Shown here: positions 1 through 12,519 of the stretch, in pieces
Position numbering within the stretch: the stretch's first letter is position 1
Layout: every line of letters starts with the position of its first letter
DNA from: Epiperipatus broadwayi
Taxonomy: Eukaryota; Onychophora; Udeonychophora; Euonychophora; Peripatidae
Direction: 5' to 3'
DNA length: 64,000 nucleotides
NCBI GenBank assembly: GCA_028023455.1
Contig: JAQFVV010000180.1
Coordinates: forward strand, 2,170,001-2,234,000
Notes under the pieces: generated by a model
What the model was told of the DNA's origin: nothing
What the model saw: the letters and a program-made list of their open reading frames with translations, nothing else
Database searches by the model: none
Made by a program: the position numbers and the translations under genes

Positions 1-91
1 ATGTCTTTCAAATGCAATATAATTTAATAAAATGTACTTTTCACATATGATCTGATGTATTTTAAAATATAGAATGACCAATAAAATCAGA

Positions 92-2995
92 CAGGGGTGA
101 TGAATCTTTTTATGTGTACGTGCCAAAAATTTCCAAAAGTATTTATTGAATGATTGGCGTGCCATACAGTTATTAAATCAAAATATAAACTTAGTTTTTA
201 CAGTTTTTTAAAAGTTTATAAAATAAAATAATAACAATAATAATTGAACAAAAATTCTAAAAAAAAAAAAATAAAAGTGAACAATATTTATTTTGAAGAG
301 CAAATGTTTAATAAAATGTAGTAATAAAAAATTAATAGTAATTAAAACAAAATTTTGGAAATAAACATAAAATCAACGTAAATAGACATTATTTAATGAG
401 ATTTTTGCTGTTGTACATTGGATGCCAAATGCTTTATATCTGGTTCATATTTTGTCAATTTTAATAATGTAGATGCTGAACTAGATTTATCTGTCATTCT
501 ATTTCTCGAACGGTCTTTAATTAAATTCATTTCTGAAAACAATGATTCACATGCATATGTAGAGGAGAAAATTGATAATATAGCAGTTGCTAATTTTTTT
601 AAACAATCAAATGTTTCAGGAATAGCATTCCAGGCAGTCAATAGTTCCTCTTCAGCATTCTTTTTACATATGTCCAATAATGAATAATTTTCCATTGTTT
701 CTTACTCATTCCTCAAATCGACAAATTTCTGTTTCCATATAGAACTGGATTGAAAATTGATTAATTGCATTTCCATATTTTCCTAATTAAGCCATTCAAA
801 TTGATATTGTGTCTGGGTATAAAATAAATGTAGATGTTTTTGAAAATTGTCTGAACTGTGTAAATCTTAAAGAAAATTCATCAATTATCAATTGCATCAA
901 CTTTACATGATCTGGCTTCTTATGAAATTCTAAATCACTCAAGAATTTTTTTAGATTTGGGAAATATTTGAAGGTGTAAGAAATAACATCACAGTTGAAT
1001 ATTTGAATTTAACTTCTAATGCTTTGATCAAATCAAGCATGATAACAATTGTCTTACTATAACCTTGCAGTTTCATATTTAATTTATTTAGATGTGAACA
1101 CATATCAATAAAAACATTAATTTCAAAAGCCATTCAACATCCATTAATTCATTATATTTTTCAATGATTTTCTCATTATAAAAACAGTCTAATTTTATCT
1201 AAACACTCAATGAATCTTTGAAGAATTTTTCTTCAACTTAACCATCGGACATTGAGTTCACTTCACTCAATAAATTTATAAAATAAATTGGCTAACTTAG
1301 TCACAACAGTTTATAACATCATCCAGTGGCTTAAAATTGATCTTGTGCATAAAACCTGCTGATTTATAGTGCAATGAAAACCTAAAATTGAATGTCCAAT
1401 ACGGTTGGGCAAATAAACTGAGAAAACCATTTTCTTTTCCAGTCATACTTCGAGCATCATACAATGTTGGCAACATCTATTTCTTTTTCAGTGAGTACAT
1501 TTGAAACTTCATAGAAAATATCTATTCCTTTTGTTGTTGTTACTAATGAGCTTAAACAGATCAATTCTTTATTATTTCCAACACAATGGTGAATAAAAAT
1601 AGCCAGCAGGATGATCCATTTATGCCTGTACTTTCATCAATGCAGAGAGAAATTAAACTAGATTTTATATCTCATTTTTGTTGGTAAGTTATTTTGTTAG
1701 CCATTTGCAGGATTCTTTCTTTAATTGTATTTCTAGCCAATGATAAATCTTTTATGCTCTGAATAATTTTTGCTTTGTTTTCAAAATCTTCAAAAAGAAC
1801 TGGTGCACATTTCATCCAAGCTTCTTTCATATATTCTCCATCATTAAAAGATTTCTCATATTTGGCAATTACATTTGAAATAAAAAAAGTAGTAGCAGCT
1901 ATGTTTGAATGATTTTCGATAAATTTTATTAAGATGTTGATTCAATATTTATATTTTTAAATAATTGGGCAATATATTCTTTTTGTTCATCTTTACTTTT
2001 TTCTCAGAACAATTTATGATTGGTCTCATAATGCCGTTTTACCGATGATGTTCTCAATACAACTTCTGGAACATAAAACTCATATTGCCTTGGTGCCTTT
2101 GTTAAGCATTCCATACTCATCAATTTTGAAATTTTCTACTGCTTAATAATTTTTGTTTTTTATATTTTCACTGATCATATTAATATAATGGTAACAAATT
2201 ATTTAAAAGTAAATTTTAATGAGCTTTAATAATTTTATAAATCAAAGATTTATTATATATTAAAATATATTGTTATCTTTACATTACACTTTTACAACAA
2301 AACTTCAAGCAAAAAAAAAAAAAAGCGTCGTTTGACAGTATTGATTACGCATTTCAATCCTTTGTTTATGATTTTGATTATGTTAAAAAAATGAATGGTG
2401 TCAACATGTTTAGGTAAAAAAAGATTAGGACAGAAAATAATTTTATTTTATTTATTTTTTGATTAATCATTTACATTTTTTCAATGTATAAAGTCTCATA
2501 TTGTTATATTATATTAAATATGTATGCATGAATAAATAACTGTTTGCTTAACTATTATTTGGTCTATTCTCTCTTTCTCTTGTCACTGTGTCACCATTTC
2601 TTTCAAGATATAAATGTGGTATGTGTTAAGTTACATGTTTTTTTGTTTTTTTTTACTTTACTTGGAAAAAAATTACTTCAAAGAATTATATTGGAATCAT
2701 TTGACAGGTTGACTTAAAATATCCCCACCTATATATGTATAATTATTTTTTTCCAAATTTTGTAATTTATTGCTTCTAATCAGAATTCAATTGTAAATTG
2801 AATTCTAGTATAATATTATATTTATTTATTTTATTTTTGGTTTACAGTAAATTTTTATTAGTACAGATTTTAGCAACAAAAAAAATATTGAATAATTTAA
2901 AGCATAGAAAATTAGTATATATAAATAGTTCACATGCCAGTAAAAAATTCAAACATGCCATCTCTGACATGTGTGTCATAGGTTCGCCATCCCTG
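92..2995 (-). mobile_element. hAT DNA transposon, near full length, inactive
   Basis: Both ends carry hAT-type terminal inverted repeats. The left end starts CAGGGGTGATGAATC, and the right end read inward on the minus strand starts CAGGGATGGCGAACC; both continue into a similar ACGTGCC/ATGTCAG stretch. Flanking 8-mers are AAATCAGA (84-91) and ATATAAGA (2996-3003), matching at 6 of 8 positions, as expected for an old 8-bp hAT target duplication. The interior is a transposase pseudogene on the minus strand. The 2.9 kb length is normal for a complete hAT element. The element cannot be active because the reading frame is broken many times. Confidence 0.85.
393..2150 (-). pseudogene. hAT transposase pseudogene (ZBED5/FAM200-like group)
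   Basis: Read on the minus strand, the broken frames follow the order of a hAT transposase of the ZBED5/FAM200/GTF2IRD2-like group. A degenerate N-terminal zinc-finger-like segment lies near 2040-2140 (VLCSRSC). A conserved block follows at about 1700-1920 (SNVIAKYEKSFNDGEYMKE, then SLARNTIKERI). The catalytic-domain segment CIDEST lies near 1640-1665, and a segment ending NKLNMKLQGYSKTI is at about 1050-1110. The C-terminal dimerisation domain survives as a 100-residue open frame at 393-695, with YACESLFSEMNLIKDRSRNR. Several stops and frameshifts break the rest. The homology is seen from motifs; the exact subfamily is inferred. Confidence 0.82.
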
Positions 2996-3185
2996 ATATA
3001 AGATCTGTATTAATGGGCTTCAAAAGTATATAATATATAATTTTGCAGCTCATTATAACTGGACAAATTTTGATACTATGTATAATAAGATTGGTAAAAT
3101 CATTTCGGCATGTACATTGTAACAGTTTTGGTATAATACCATTAAAAGATTGCTGACCCTGGCTTATATTGTCACAAGAATTTCA

Positions 3186-5450
3186 TTATCTAGTTGAGTA
3201 TAAAGTTCTGGAAGCATAAGCAATTGGGCATTCTCCATAGACCTGATATAAAATAACTGGTTTATATTCAGAAGTATCTGTAGTCTCAATTACTTTTTGC
3301 TCATCTCTATAATAAATGAGAAATGGGTTTTTGTTTTGGTGAAAGCCATATCTTGTTCGACTTCCCTCTTTCATCACTGGTTTTTTTTTTTAGTAATCAT
3401 ATAACAATTGCTACATGAGATTTTCCTTTCAAAAAAATTCTCAAATACATTTAGCAATAAGAGAAACACAAGTCCTTTACATTTTTAGGTTTAGGTGTAA
3501 TTTTGGCAGCTCTCACTTCATTGGATACTTTCCTTTGCTGTTAAACATATGTTCTAAAAACTATTTCTTTTGTGCACCAAATATACTTCATGACATTTAG
3601 CTGCTCTTCAAATTTTTCTAATCTTTCACATACTTTATTTACATGTGCACTTAATTCACTTCATGTTTCTGTGGACATTACAATATTGGGGTAACGATCG
3701 ACTCCATTCACTATAATAGCAACAGCCCATCCATCTTAGCTTGACAAAAATTCAGGGCACTAGTTATTTCATATGGTAATTTATTATATCTAAACAGTTC
3801 TAAATGTCTATTTCTTGTCCAAAGATTTTGTTGTTGCCAAGCTGTAATGAAAAGCAGACTGTAGATCGTCTTAACAAATATGATACTTTTTGTATGCTAA
3901 AACTTCCCAAACATTAGATACAGAGTACACACCTATGTTAAAATTTTTATTTAGGGTTACACAACTGAGCAGTACCATCTGGTTTTAATGTTACTACAAT
4001 GGGCATTGCCTGTGATGTCTCCTCTCTGTATTAAATCTTTAAGTGTTTTACTATCTTGACTTTTAATGCAAAAGGAACTTTTCTAGGTTTATAGAAAACA
4101 GGCTGAGCATTTTCTGTTAATTTATCATCAATTGGCTGTGTTTTATTTCTGAAGGACTCTATTTAAATAGCTGTGAAAACTTTTCATGAACTTCTGATTC
4201 CAACCATATTTAAGTAATTATTTTATTCTAATGCTTAATGGTCTAAACCAATTTCTGCCTAGAATCAAACTTATATCTTTTGAAATTATATACAATGGTA
4301 GATTTTTACCTCTTGTTTACTTTCACCAGCACATTTTCTATCCTTTGTATTCTACAAGGTTTCCATTTACATTGGTCTCTGTTAAGTTCATTTTAATTAT
4401 TGGTAAATTCCTTTTTTTAAAATAATATTTAACCAATCTCTTTGCTAGAAGAGACACATCTCCCCTATTATCAATCTCTAGTCTGACTTTCTGTTCATAA
4501 ATACTAACATCTAGTTTGGTGTGATTATTGTCATTAACTTTTGTCTCTATGATGTCAATTTGTCTTTTACAATTCCCATCTCTAGATTAACAGTACAGAA
4601 GAAAACTGTCTTTATTCTTATTCTGTTTTTTAAAACAAACTTGAGACAAATGACTCTCAATCATTTTTAAATTTGCACTTGTTTTTATATCCCACTACCA
4701 CAACAATACCACGTCCAGGTCTTATCAGCACTATCTCGCTTTGCTTTTATTGCTTGTGCTTTATTCACACTTATTTTAGTTTTATTGTTTCTGTTTTGAA
4801 ATTCCATTGTATTTTCCAACTTACTTCATAAACTGCACATTTTTCAATAGCTCATGTATAGGATAGTTTGGTTTCTCTCAGCAACAATTGTCTGAACCTG
4901 CTGTTGATCACCATCCCTCATAATTACTGATCAAGAAGCATATTTTTTAACTCTGTACCGAAATTACATTCTTTGGCTAATATACACAAACTTATGTTGT
5001 AATCCTGTATTTTTTCATGTGCTGCCCAGCATCTATTTCTAAACCACAAACATATTATACATTTAGATGTAGTAAGCTTGAAATGCCTGCTTAACTTCTC
5101 TTTTAATTCTTCGGAATATACATTTTCTGAAGCTTTTGGCATGTACAGTTGATTAACCACCAGTAATCCTTCTTTTGCTGCTAACCACATCAATGTTATC
5201 TCTTTTAGCTTATTATTAACTATGTTATTGATTAGCATATATCTTTTGACAAATATGGCATATCTTTGCTATCCAGCTGCCTCATTTATGTCAAATTCAC
5301 TAAGTTATTTTGCAATGTCATTATTCCTTTCATTGCTACTCCCAAATAAAATATGTTTTCACTGCTCTTTTTAGTTTTTGTGGTTTCTCACTGAAATACT
5401 GGACCATTTAGCTATAAGTACCAGATGACTTGTTTTATTATTACAGAAAT
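3186..5450 (-). pseudogene. Ty3/gypsy retrotransposon remnant, gag to partial RT/RNase H
   Basis: Minus-strand frames run in gypsy order. Gag is at about 4924-5440; the 104-residue open piece ends with DYNISLCILAKECNFG, which matches the DYVAxLRxLAxxCxFG block of gypsy Gag. Degenerate zinc-knuckle sequence lies near 4630-4740. The aspartic protease is at about 4230-4500: EIDNRGDVSLLAK stands where D(T/S)G should be, so the active site is lost, and ISLILGRNWF marks the protease-RT junction. RT/RNase H fragments lie at 3186-4130 and end with ECPIAYASRTLYST, the start of the RNase H region. No integrase or LTR is recognisable, so the 3' half is missing. Stops are frequent. Confidence 0.75.
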
Positions 5451-5983
5451 TTTCTCCGAGTGTCAGAATGCTCCAGTCTACTAAATCCAGGGGTAACCTA
5501 ATCCCCACCAGCTGAATAAGCATTAGTGCTTAAATTAAAAATAAACTCTTAATACAACAGTGAAACTTAACAAATCTAGGTTTATTAATATTACATAGAC
5601 AAACAGCTATAATATAGTTATCTATCTTTACAAGTAGCTTATTAGACAATCTTGAAAATTCACAAACTATATAACTCCTAACTAACAGGCATAATTTCTC
5701 AGTACACATCTCTACATGCAAATACCACATATGCATACATCAGCATATATTTGTATAATCTGTTTACATCTATATAATTTGTTTAATTACATATTTTCTA
5801 GAAGTGAATAGTCCTTGGAGAAATTTATTGTTTTTATTCAATTTGCAGACCCGATCTGATTGGTTGCTGCATGTCATTACACTTTGGCTGTGGGTTTAAC
5901 TTCATATAAATAACCGATTTCATTTACTAATTAATTTACATATATATACATTTTATACAAAGTACTCATTTTTTGATGCAAGT
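5451..5983. other. Intergenic, no gene; promoter-like patch near 5850
   Basis: No coding sequence is recognised. Around 5855-5925 a plus-strand ATTGG (CCAAT-box complement) is followed by CATATAAATAACC, a TATA-like box. This could be a leftover LTR promoter, but nothing downstream supports a gene. Confidence 0.3.
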
Positions 5984-6619
5984 GAGTTTTTAAGAAAGTG
6001 AAGATGGCAGCCCATATTTTTGATAAATCTACAGTTTTGGGGACCTCCAAAAAATGTTTTCAAAAAAATGCCCTCTAGGAAACATCTTTATTTTATATTT
6101 TCATTTTATTTTTTATTACTGTTATTTAAAAAAAAAACATTGTGAAAAAATTAATTGTAATTTTACAGTTTATCTTCTTTTTTTTTTTCTTTGGATTAAC
6201 TTACTAATGGAAAATATAAATATATATAAAAACAATGTTTACACTTTATTCATATTGGCGGCATGCAATCATATCATGACCATTAATGCCCGCTTCTAGG
6301 GAGCACAGGATTTCATATCTTTGTAAATAGTCCACTGCATCACATTCTGTGACAGGAAAGGAAAGTCCCAAATTTTTATTATTATGACAGTTTACCAAAA
6401 GAACTGACAAAATGAAATGCTATATTAAACCAAAATACGACAATGTTAAGGATGTCTCATCACTTCTCATGTTATCAGAATTTATTTCTTTTTTAAATTT
6501 AACAATATATTTATTCATTTTGTTTTATTTAACAACTAACACATCTTCATTAGATAATAAGCCCTGGAAATTGCATTTTTCAAAAATATGGGCTGTTATC
6601 TTGGTTTACTTGAAAACTC
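5984..6619. repeat. Inverted-repeat element, MITE-like
   Basis: The arm at 5984-6023 and the reverse complement of 6580-6619 share a 40-bp imperfect inverted repeat, including the perfectly matched core CAGCCCATATTTTTGA. Between them lie about 550 bp of AT-rich sequence without a recognisable gene. The pattern fits a miniature inverted-repeat element or an old foldback. No target duplication is obvious. Confidence 0.45.
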
Positions 6620-6639
6620 TTTTTATAAAATATTAGTCT

Positions 6640-8839
6640 CAAAATCATTTAATTTTTTTTTATACTTTAATTGGTATATGAATAGCTTTTTTCCAAGATG
6701 TAATAGTTCTTCATTGCTATAAAGTAATCTTCATTAAAATATATCTCTTAACTTCAAAGAGGTCTCCAAGTGTTCATAGTTTATATACCTACAATTCATC
6801 CCACAAGCTTGGGTTTTAATCCAAGCCAAAAACTTTTTTTTTCTGGCTCCAATTACATCTAAAATTTTTTTTACAGATGATTGGCTCATAAACAACCTGC
6901 TGACATCCAGCAGTAAATGGGTAACTAGTTCTCAGCTAGAAGATAAAAATGGAAGTCATTCAAACTCACTGTCGATGCAAACATGGTAGTACTTTTCTAA
7001 TTCTCTATGATAGGTTGTTGTACACAGTTTTGCTTATTTTCCCATTCTTTGTTTATTTACATTGTGTATTCGATTCAATGTTGTTTCTATTTGTATTTAT
7101 TTGAACAAGTACCTAGAAATATAATGTTTTTCATTATCACTATAATCTTTCTGTTATCTCTATTTATTATTTCTCCACACAAGAGAATAATAATTAATTA
7201 TTCAGGGATTCGTATGCATTGTTTTGAAATTCAATATTTTTTACATGCCAATTGTTTTACCTAGTGTAATAACTGAGAAAATGAGCAGTTCTCTTCAAGC
7301 CATTTTCAGCATTATCTCTCAAACAACATGTAATATATAGTAATATAGCTTAGATGTTCACCATAAACATTTTAAAGGGCTAGCATGTTTGAATCAAGAA
7401 TTATGAGAGGAAGTACGACAATGTGTTTTGTATGTTGGAACAATGCGCTGAAATATTTGAAATGATTCATATTGTGTGTGGCACTGAAATCATGAGTCAT
7501 AATAATATTTCAAGGAGTTTGCAAGATTTCATGTTGTCAGGAAGAGCATTGAAGATGATCTACAAAGATAATAGAAAATACTGTCACATTTCATATCGTA
7601 ATTTGTGATGCAGAAACGATAGCACTTTAACATTTTTGTGGTGAATAGTTGAACTATGTTATTACATAATACATGCATTGATTTAGAGATGGCACTGCAC
7701 ACAGCTTGTATATAGTTTTTCCTCTTCATTATTTTGATCATATTCATTGTCATACTTGATTTGTTTAATTCATTGTATCATTTTAAGGTCCAAAATATAA
7801 ATCACTATTCAATTTTCTGTTATTAATATATTTATTCCCTGACAATTATTCACCATTTTTATAATCATTTTACACTTTCATAATTACTTAACTTCAACAT
7901 TACCAACCTAACTTGTACTATATTTTTATATACATTAATCTCATTTCGATTGAAGATTTGTAATGATGGCATTTTATTTCTTCTTACAGGTTAAACTATT
8001 TCCATCATCTAATTGAATTGCTAAATGTTTTTAGAAAAATTCCAAATTTATTTGTCTAGTTTTATAAATGGTTCACTACTATCAGTGAATTTATCTATTT
8101 GTGTCAAGGCCTGTCACCAAATGTCATAGAAATGAAATGACTATTGTGCTCTTGAACCAATATTGTGCTTTTCAACTAATTTTTTTTTGTCATCATCATT
8201 TTTTATGAATAAACTGTTTCCTACAAGTTTTTAAACCTAAACAACTTCATTTTTAATGAGGCTTTACTTTATCTTGCTTTTACAGAAATTTATGATTATT
8301 TTTATTAGGAATATTCAAATCCATTCAACTTTAAATAATTATATGAATGTTAGTGGATTCTTTTAGTTCTTCAATAGTGCCTTTATTAATGTCAATCCCA
8401 GTTATTGCTTTTCAATTCTCTCCATTTTTTTCAGAGCTGTATTGAAAAGCCACTTTCTCATGTTTAGACCACTCATGTTGGAAGCATTTCTATGAAAATA
8501 TACTGGAACACATCTCTTCTCAAGCTGCTGGGTACTTGGCCTTTTATTTATGCATGGAACTATTATTTTGTTTTATTATTTGTGCTTAGTTTTCTATGAT
8601 TTCTCCTGAAGAACTTTGCATCCAGATGTTTTCCTTATTTGAGAGCTGTTGCACTGTCAGTTATGTATATTATAAAATTTTTTTTAGTGTTAATCTTTGT
8701 GACTATGTTGTTATATATGTAGTGTTCTAATATGGTAAATGGTCTATACCCTAATATAACATAAATGCTTTTGTTTTGTCTATATATATACTTTAATGTA
8801 TTATATCATTTCAGTGTTCAATGCCATTTTCTTTTTAAT
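6640..8839. other. No gene seen (2.2 kb)
   Basis: AT-rich sequence with short open frames whose translations are low-complexity and resemble no family I know. I see no RNA gene or clear repeat structure here. Confidence 0.5.
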
Positions 8840-9184
8840 AAATACTCAGGACATCAGTTTTAAGAAAGGAGATATTTCTGGTTCCAAAATGTTTTTCATT
8901 AAGCCAGAATTGTTAAATACTGTTTGCTGAAATATTCATCACTTTGAATCTTATAATTTTTAATGCAATTTGGATATACTAATTATTAAAAATATTTGTT
9001 TATGTTTTAATTAGAAACTATTCAGAAACAGGAAAATATTCTTTAGTAAAAATTATATTCGTAATTGTATAGTAGCCATATTTGTTGTAATTAGTCACAA
9101 TTATAGTGATGATGACTATCTTGGATGACATTATTATACAATACAGCTACAGTTGTTTTGGATGTGATGGTTACCTTAGGAACT

Positions 9185-9500
9185 TAATTTAGTATAAAAG
9201 TTCATATAGAGGCGAAGTTATAGATATTGTGAATTTCATCATAAAGATATAAAGTATATACCAGCTGATGACTTGGATAATTAGTTTAATATAAAGATAA
9301 GATGGTGTGCAAATGTAGCTACAGACATTGTTTCAGATGTATAAAATGAATACAAATTGATGATTGCCTATAATTAGTTTAATATAAAGATAAGTTAAAA
9401 TACAAATACAGCTTCAGAAAATGTTTCAGATGTCTTTCATGATAAAAATGTATGTATAAGTTGTTGATTATCAAGTGTCTTCATTTAATATAAAAGTATT
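9185..9500 (+). repeat. Tandem repeat, about 95-bp unit, 3-4 diverged copies
   Basis: The phrase TTAGTTTAATATAAAGATAA recurs at about 9280 and 9375, with diverged versions near 9187 and 9485. Each is followed by a shared stretch containing GCTACAGACATTGTTTCAGATGT or its variant. Copies differ by substitutions and small gaps. Confidence 0.6.
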
Positions 9501-9859
9501 TATGTACAATGCTCCTCAAAGATATTTTACTAAACCTATTTTGAATTTCTCTCCAGTGGAGTTATTTTTATTACATTAGGTATTTATTACCAAGGCATGT
9601 AAATGATAAATTAAATAGACTTATATTGTTAGTATCCAAAAAATTGTTGATGTTAAAGTAAGTGATTAACATATATGATAACAATTAATTAAATATCAAT
9701 TACTTTCTCACATGGAATATCATATTGATTTTCATAAAGTTTGATGAAAATGTCTAACTGAAAACTTGAGTCATTTTTTTTTTTGCTATTTTTTAACAAT
9801 GACATTTTAATATTAAATTAATTCTAAATTATGAATATTAAAATTATAAGATTTTTTGA

Positions 9860-10390
9860 GAATATTTGTGTATGCTAAATTCTCTGATTGATAATAAGTT
9901 GATGTTGCTAGGCAACAAAGTTTTATGAATCAAGTATAACATTCAATCATTGTTAACATAGTTGACTATTACTTATATGTGTGTATTAAATTTTCTGTCT
10001 GATAGCAGGTTGAGATTAAAAGCAATAACATTTAATCATTAATCTAGTTGCCATTGCTTAATAGTGTAAATCATGATTATATTAATTTCTCTAATAGTAG
10101 GTTGAATTTGCTAGGTAATAGAGTACTATGATCAAATAATATTTAATCCTTATTGGTGTGGTTAAACCACTGCTTACCATCTTCATAACATGTGCAACAA
10201 TGCTATGATCAAACACAAACATTTAGTCATCACTGATATAGTTTACCATTGCTAGCTAGTCCCCTAACATAACGTTGCATTTGTGTATAAGTTCTTTGAT
10301 TGATAATAGATTGAGATTACTAAACAACAGAGTTCTATGATGCAATTAACATTTATTGATTATTGCTGTAGTTTGCCATGGCTCATCTTT
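9860..10390 (+). repeat. Tandem repeat, about 110-140 bp unit, 4-5 diverged copies
   Basis: Each unit contains, in order, a TTCTCTGATTGATAATA-like start, TTGCTAGGCAACA-like middle, TATGATCAA, CATTTAATCAT and a TAGTTTGCCATTGCT-like end. Clear units begin near 9875, 9985, 10085 and 10285, with a partial one in between. A single copy is present in the paralogous block at about 17440-17545, so the expansion happened after the two blocks separated or was lost there. Confidence 0.6.
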
Positions 10391-11000
10391 TTTTGAAAAT
10401 TTTTTCTACCTTCTCAGTTTAAAATGTGCAATTTAAATTTTAGAAAGCTATTTATATGAAAAGATATCAAAAATAATCCATAAAAGACATTAAAATTATT
10501 GTGTCATCAAACTTTTATGGGAAAAAATGAAGTTGTTTCATTTTTAAAAAAACTTTAGTTGTAGTAATACCAAGATTATATAAAATAATGAAACAACTCC
10601 ATTTATAAAAATAAGTCTATGAAAAATTATACAACAAAAAATATTTGACTGCTGTGAAAAGTGCTTTTAAAATGCATATCGAAATTCATACAGGAGAAAA
10701 ATCTTTCTGTGAATAAAATGACCTGTTGATAGTAAGTAATAAAATATGGAAAACTTTATACAGGAGAAAAATCTTTTATTTTCACTTAATGTGAATACAA
10801 AAGTTATGCTAAATATTATTTTAAAAACTTGAAATAATTCTTTGAGATGAAAAACTTTTTTCTTACACTGTATACAAATATCAAAATGTGTAAAAGTAGC
10901 TTAAAAACACATGAAAAAGTTTTTTGTTATACTTTGTATTAACACCAGATTTTTTACAAAATAGATTTACAAAGACATGAAAAATATCAAGAATAAAAAC

Positions 11001-11080
11001 CTTTTCAATGCATGTTGTGTGAACACAAGACGTTTATATTTATAATTAGTCTTGTATTCACACAAGGTGCATTGAAAAAG
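11001..11080. repeat. Snap-back hairpin 1 inside zinc-finger array
   Basis: A 31-nt arm at 11001-11031 is repeated in inverse at 11049-11080 with three mismatches and a 17-nt loop. The arm is a zinc-finger segment coding for the QCMLCEHKT-type residues, so one half of the hairpin carries finger sequence on the opposite strand. Confidence 0.8.
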
Positions 11081-11521
11081 TTTAAAACAACATGAAAAAT
11101 TTTATTCAGGAAAAAATTATTTGTTTTAATTTGGGTCAATACATGACTTCTTTAAATAAAGATTACATAAAAATAGTTCATATAAAGGAAAGCATGTTTG
11201 TTGCACTTTGTACGAATACAATACTTCTTATCAGATAAGATTAATATGTTATGTATAAATTCACACAGAAAATGAAAAAAATGTACAGTGCATGTTTGTT
11301 TGAATACAAAATTTAGAAAAATTAGATTGAAAACTTCATGTAGGAGAAGAGCATTTTTATTATACTTGTATAAAAATTCAAATTTTTGTGGATGTATAAT
11401 TTAAAAATATATGGAAAAAATTTCATAGAAGAAAAATTCCTATTGCTTCACTTTGTTGGAATACATTTTTTTATGAAATAAATTAAAAAGACATGACAAA
11501 TTTCATATAAGAGAATGAAAT

Positions 11522-11600
11522 CTTTTTCAATGCACTTTGTGTGAATACAAGATGTTTACTTTTATAATAGTCTTGTATTCACACAAGGTGCATTGAAAAG
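11522..11600. repeat. Snap-back hairpin 2 inside zinc-finger array
   Basis: Arms at 11522-11552 and 11571-11600 match with one mismatch and a loop of about 18 nt. Arms and loop (GTTTACTTTTATAATA) resemble hairpin 1, about 520 bp upstream. The pair therefore probably arose by tandem duplication of a unit that already contained the inversion. Confidence 0.82.
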
Positions 11601-12519
11601 ATTTAAAACAACATGAAAAACTTCGTTTAAAAGAAAAGTCTATTTGTTATATTTCATGTGAATATGAGATTTATTTTAAAAATGGTTTAAAAAACATGAA
11701 AAAATACATACTTAGAGCATCTTTTTAAGTTTTAAAAAGACATGAAAAAATTGCAAAGGAACTTGAAATAAATAAAGTTTTCAATGCATGTTTGTGGGAT
11801 TATAAAACTTATATAAATATTAAATAATGTGAAAAACATTATGTAGGAAAAGAGTTATTGCACTTGTAAAAATATAAGACTAGTTATAAATGTAAGTTTA
11901 AAATACATGAAAAAATGCATATAGAAAAAAAGTCTATTGCTACACTTTGTGGGAATACAAGTCTTCTTGTGAAATAAATTTAAAAAGATGTAAAAAATTT
12001 GTACAGGAAAATGAAAATCTTTTTAATGTGCATTTTGTATGTGAATACACTACTTTATTAAGAAATTTAGTCTTTAAAAAATTTACATAGAAGAAAAGCT
12101 ATATATGTATCATTGCAATTTATGCAAATTTATAGTTTTCGATGAAGGCAGTTAAAATAGATTTGAAAACATTAATGCAAATCTTTTCAATATAGGTAGT
12201 TTAATTATATGATATCAACACAGACAGAATTATCTGAGCATAAAAGAAATGGTTTTAATAAAACAACTATTTGTAATGATGAATTAATTGTGGGATTACA
12301 AAGTCTGGATTCTTGGATGGATGTTTTTAATTTGGTTTTTCTAGAATCTGACCATGGTGGATCAATAAAATAAAAGCATTTCTTATAATATCAAATAAGT
12401 ATATGTAGAAAGAAATATGAGTTCTAATTGCAAATCATTTCTTTGTGACTGCTGTCATCTGATGTATATATTATTATTTCTTTAAACCTATTTGTTTTTT
12501 AACTTTTCAAAAAAATTAT

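Larger units (their letters stand above)
8840..10400 (+). repeat. Zinc-finger-associated duplicated block, copy 1
   Basis: This block is similar, with many substitutions and indels, to 16790-17570. Shared landmarks in the same order are a segment around GATATTTCTGG / GATATTTCCAG, an AGGAAAATAT segment, TTAGTTTAATATAAA, and a unit with GATTGATAATAG, GGCAACA and GTAGTTTGCCAT. In both places the block leads into degenerate C2H2 finger sequence, so it was probably 5' or intronic sequence of a duplicated zinc-finger gene. Copy 1 has expanded internally by tandem duplication. Confidence 0.6.
10640..12190 (+). pseudogene. Degenerate C2H2 zinc-finger array
   Basis: The plus strand carries repeated remnants of C2H2 fingers and their linker. 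Examples are IHTGEKSFC at about 10693-10720 and LQRHEKYQE followed by KPFQCMLCEHKT at about 10965-11030. Further HEK / CxLC-like pieces recur at 11095, 11200, 11340, 11510, 11610, 11770, 11930 and 12010, roughly every 80-150 bp. The consensus behind them is close to LKRHEKIHTGEKPFQCxLCEYKT. Frames shift constantly and stops are abundant, so nothing is translatable. The original product would have been a DNA-binding multi-finger protein. Two segments are inverted, forming hairpins listed separately. Large C2H2 families with this linker are known from cephalopods among other animals. Confidence 0.8.

Noticed and set aside
2798-3001. Plus-strand 67-codon frame
   Set aside because: Lies in the terminal region of the hAT element; shadow frame.
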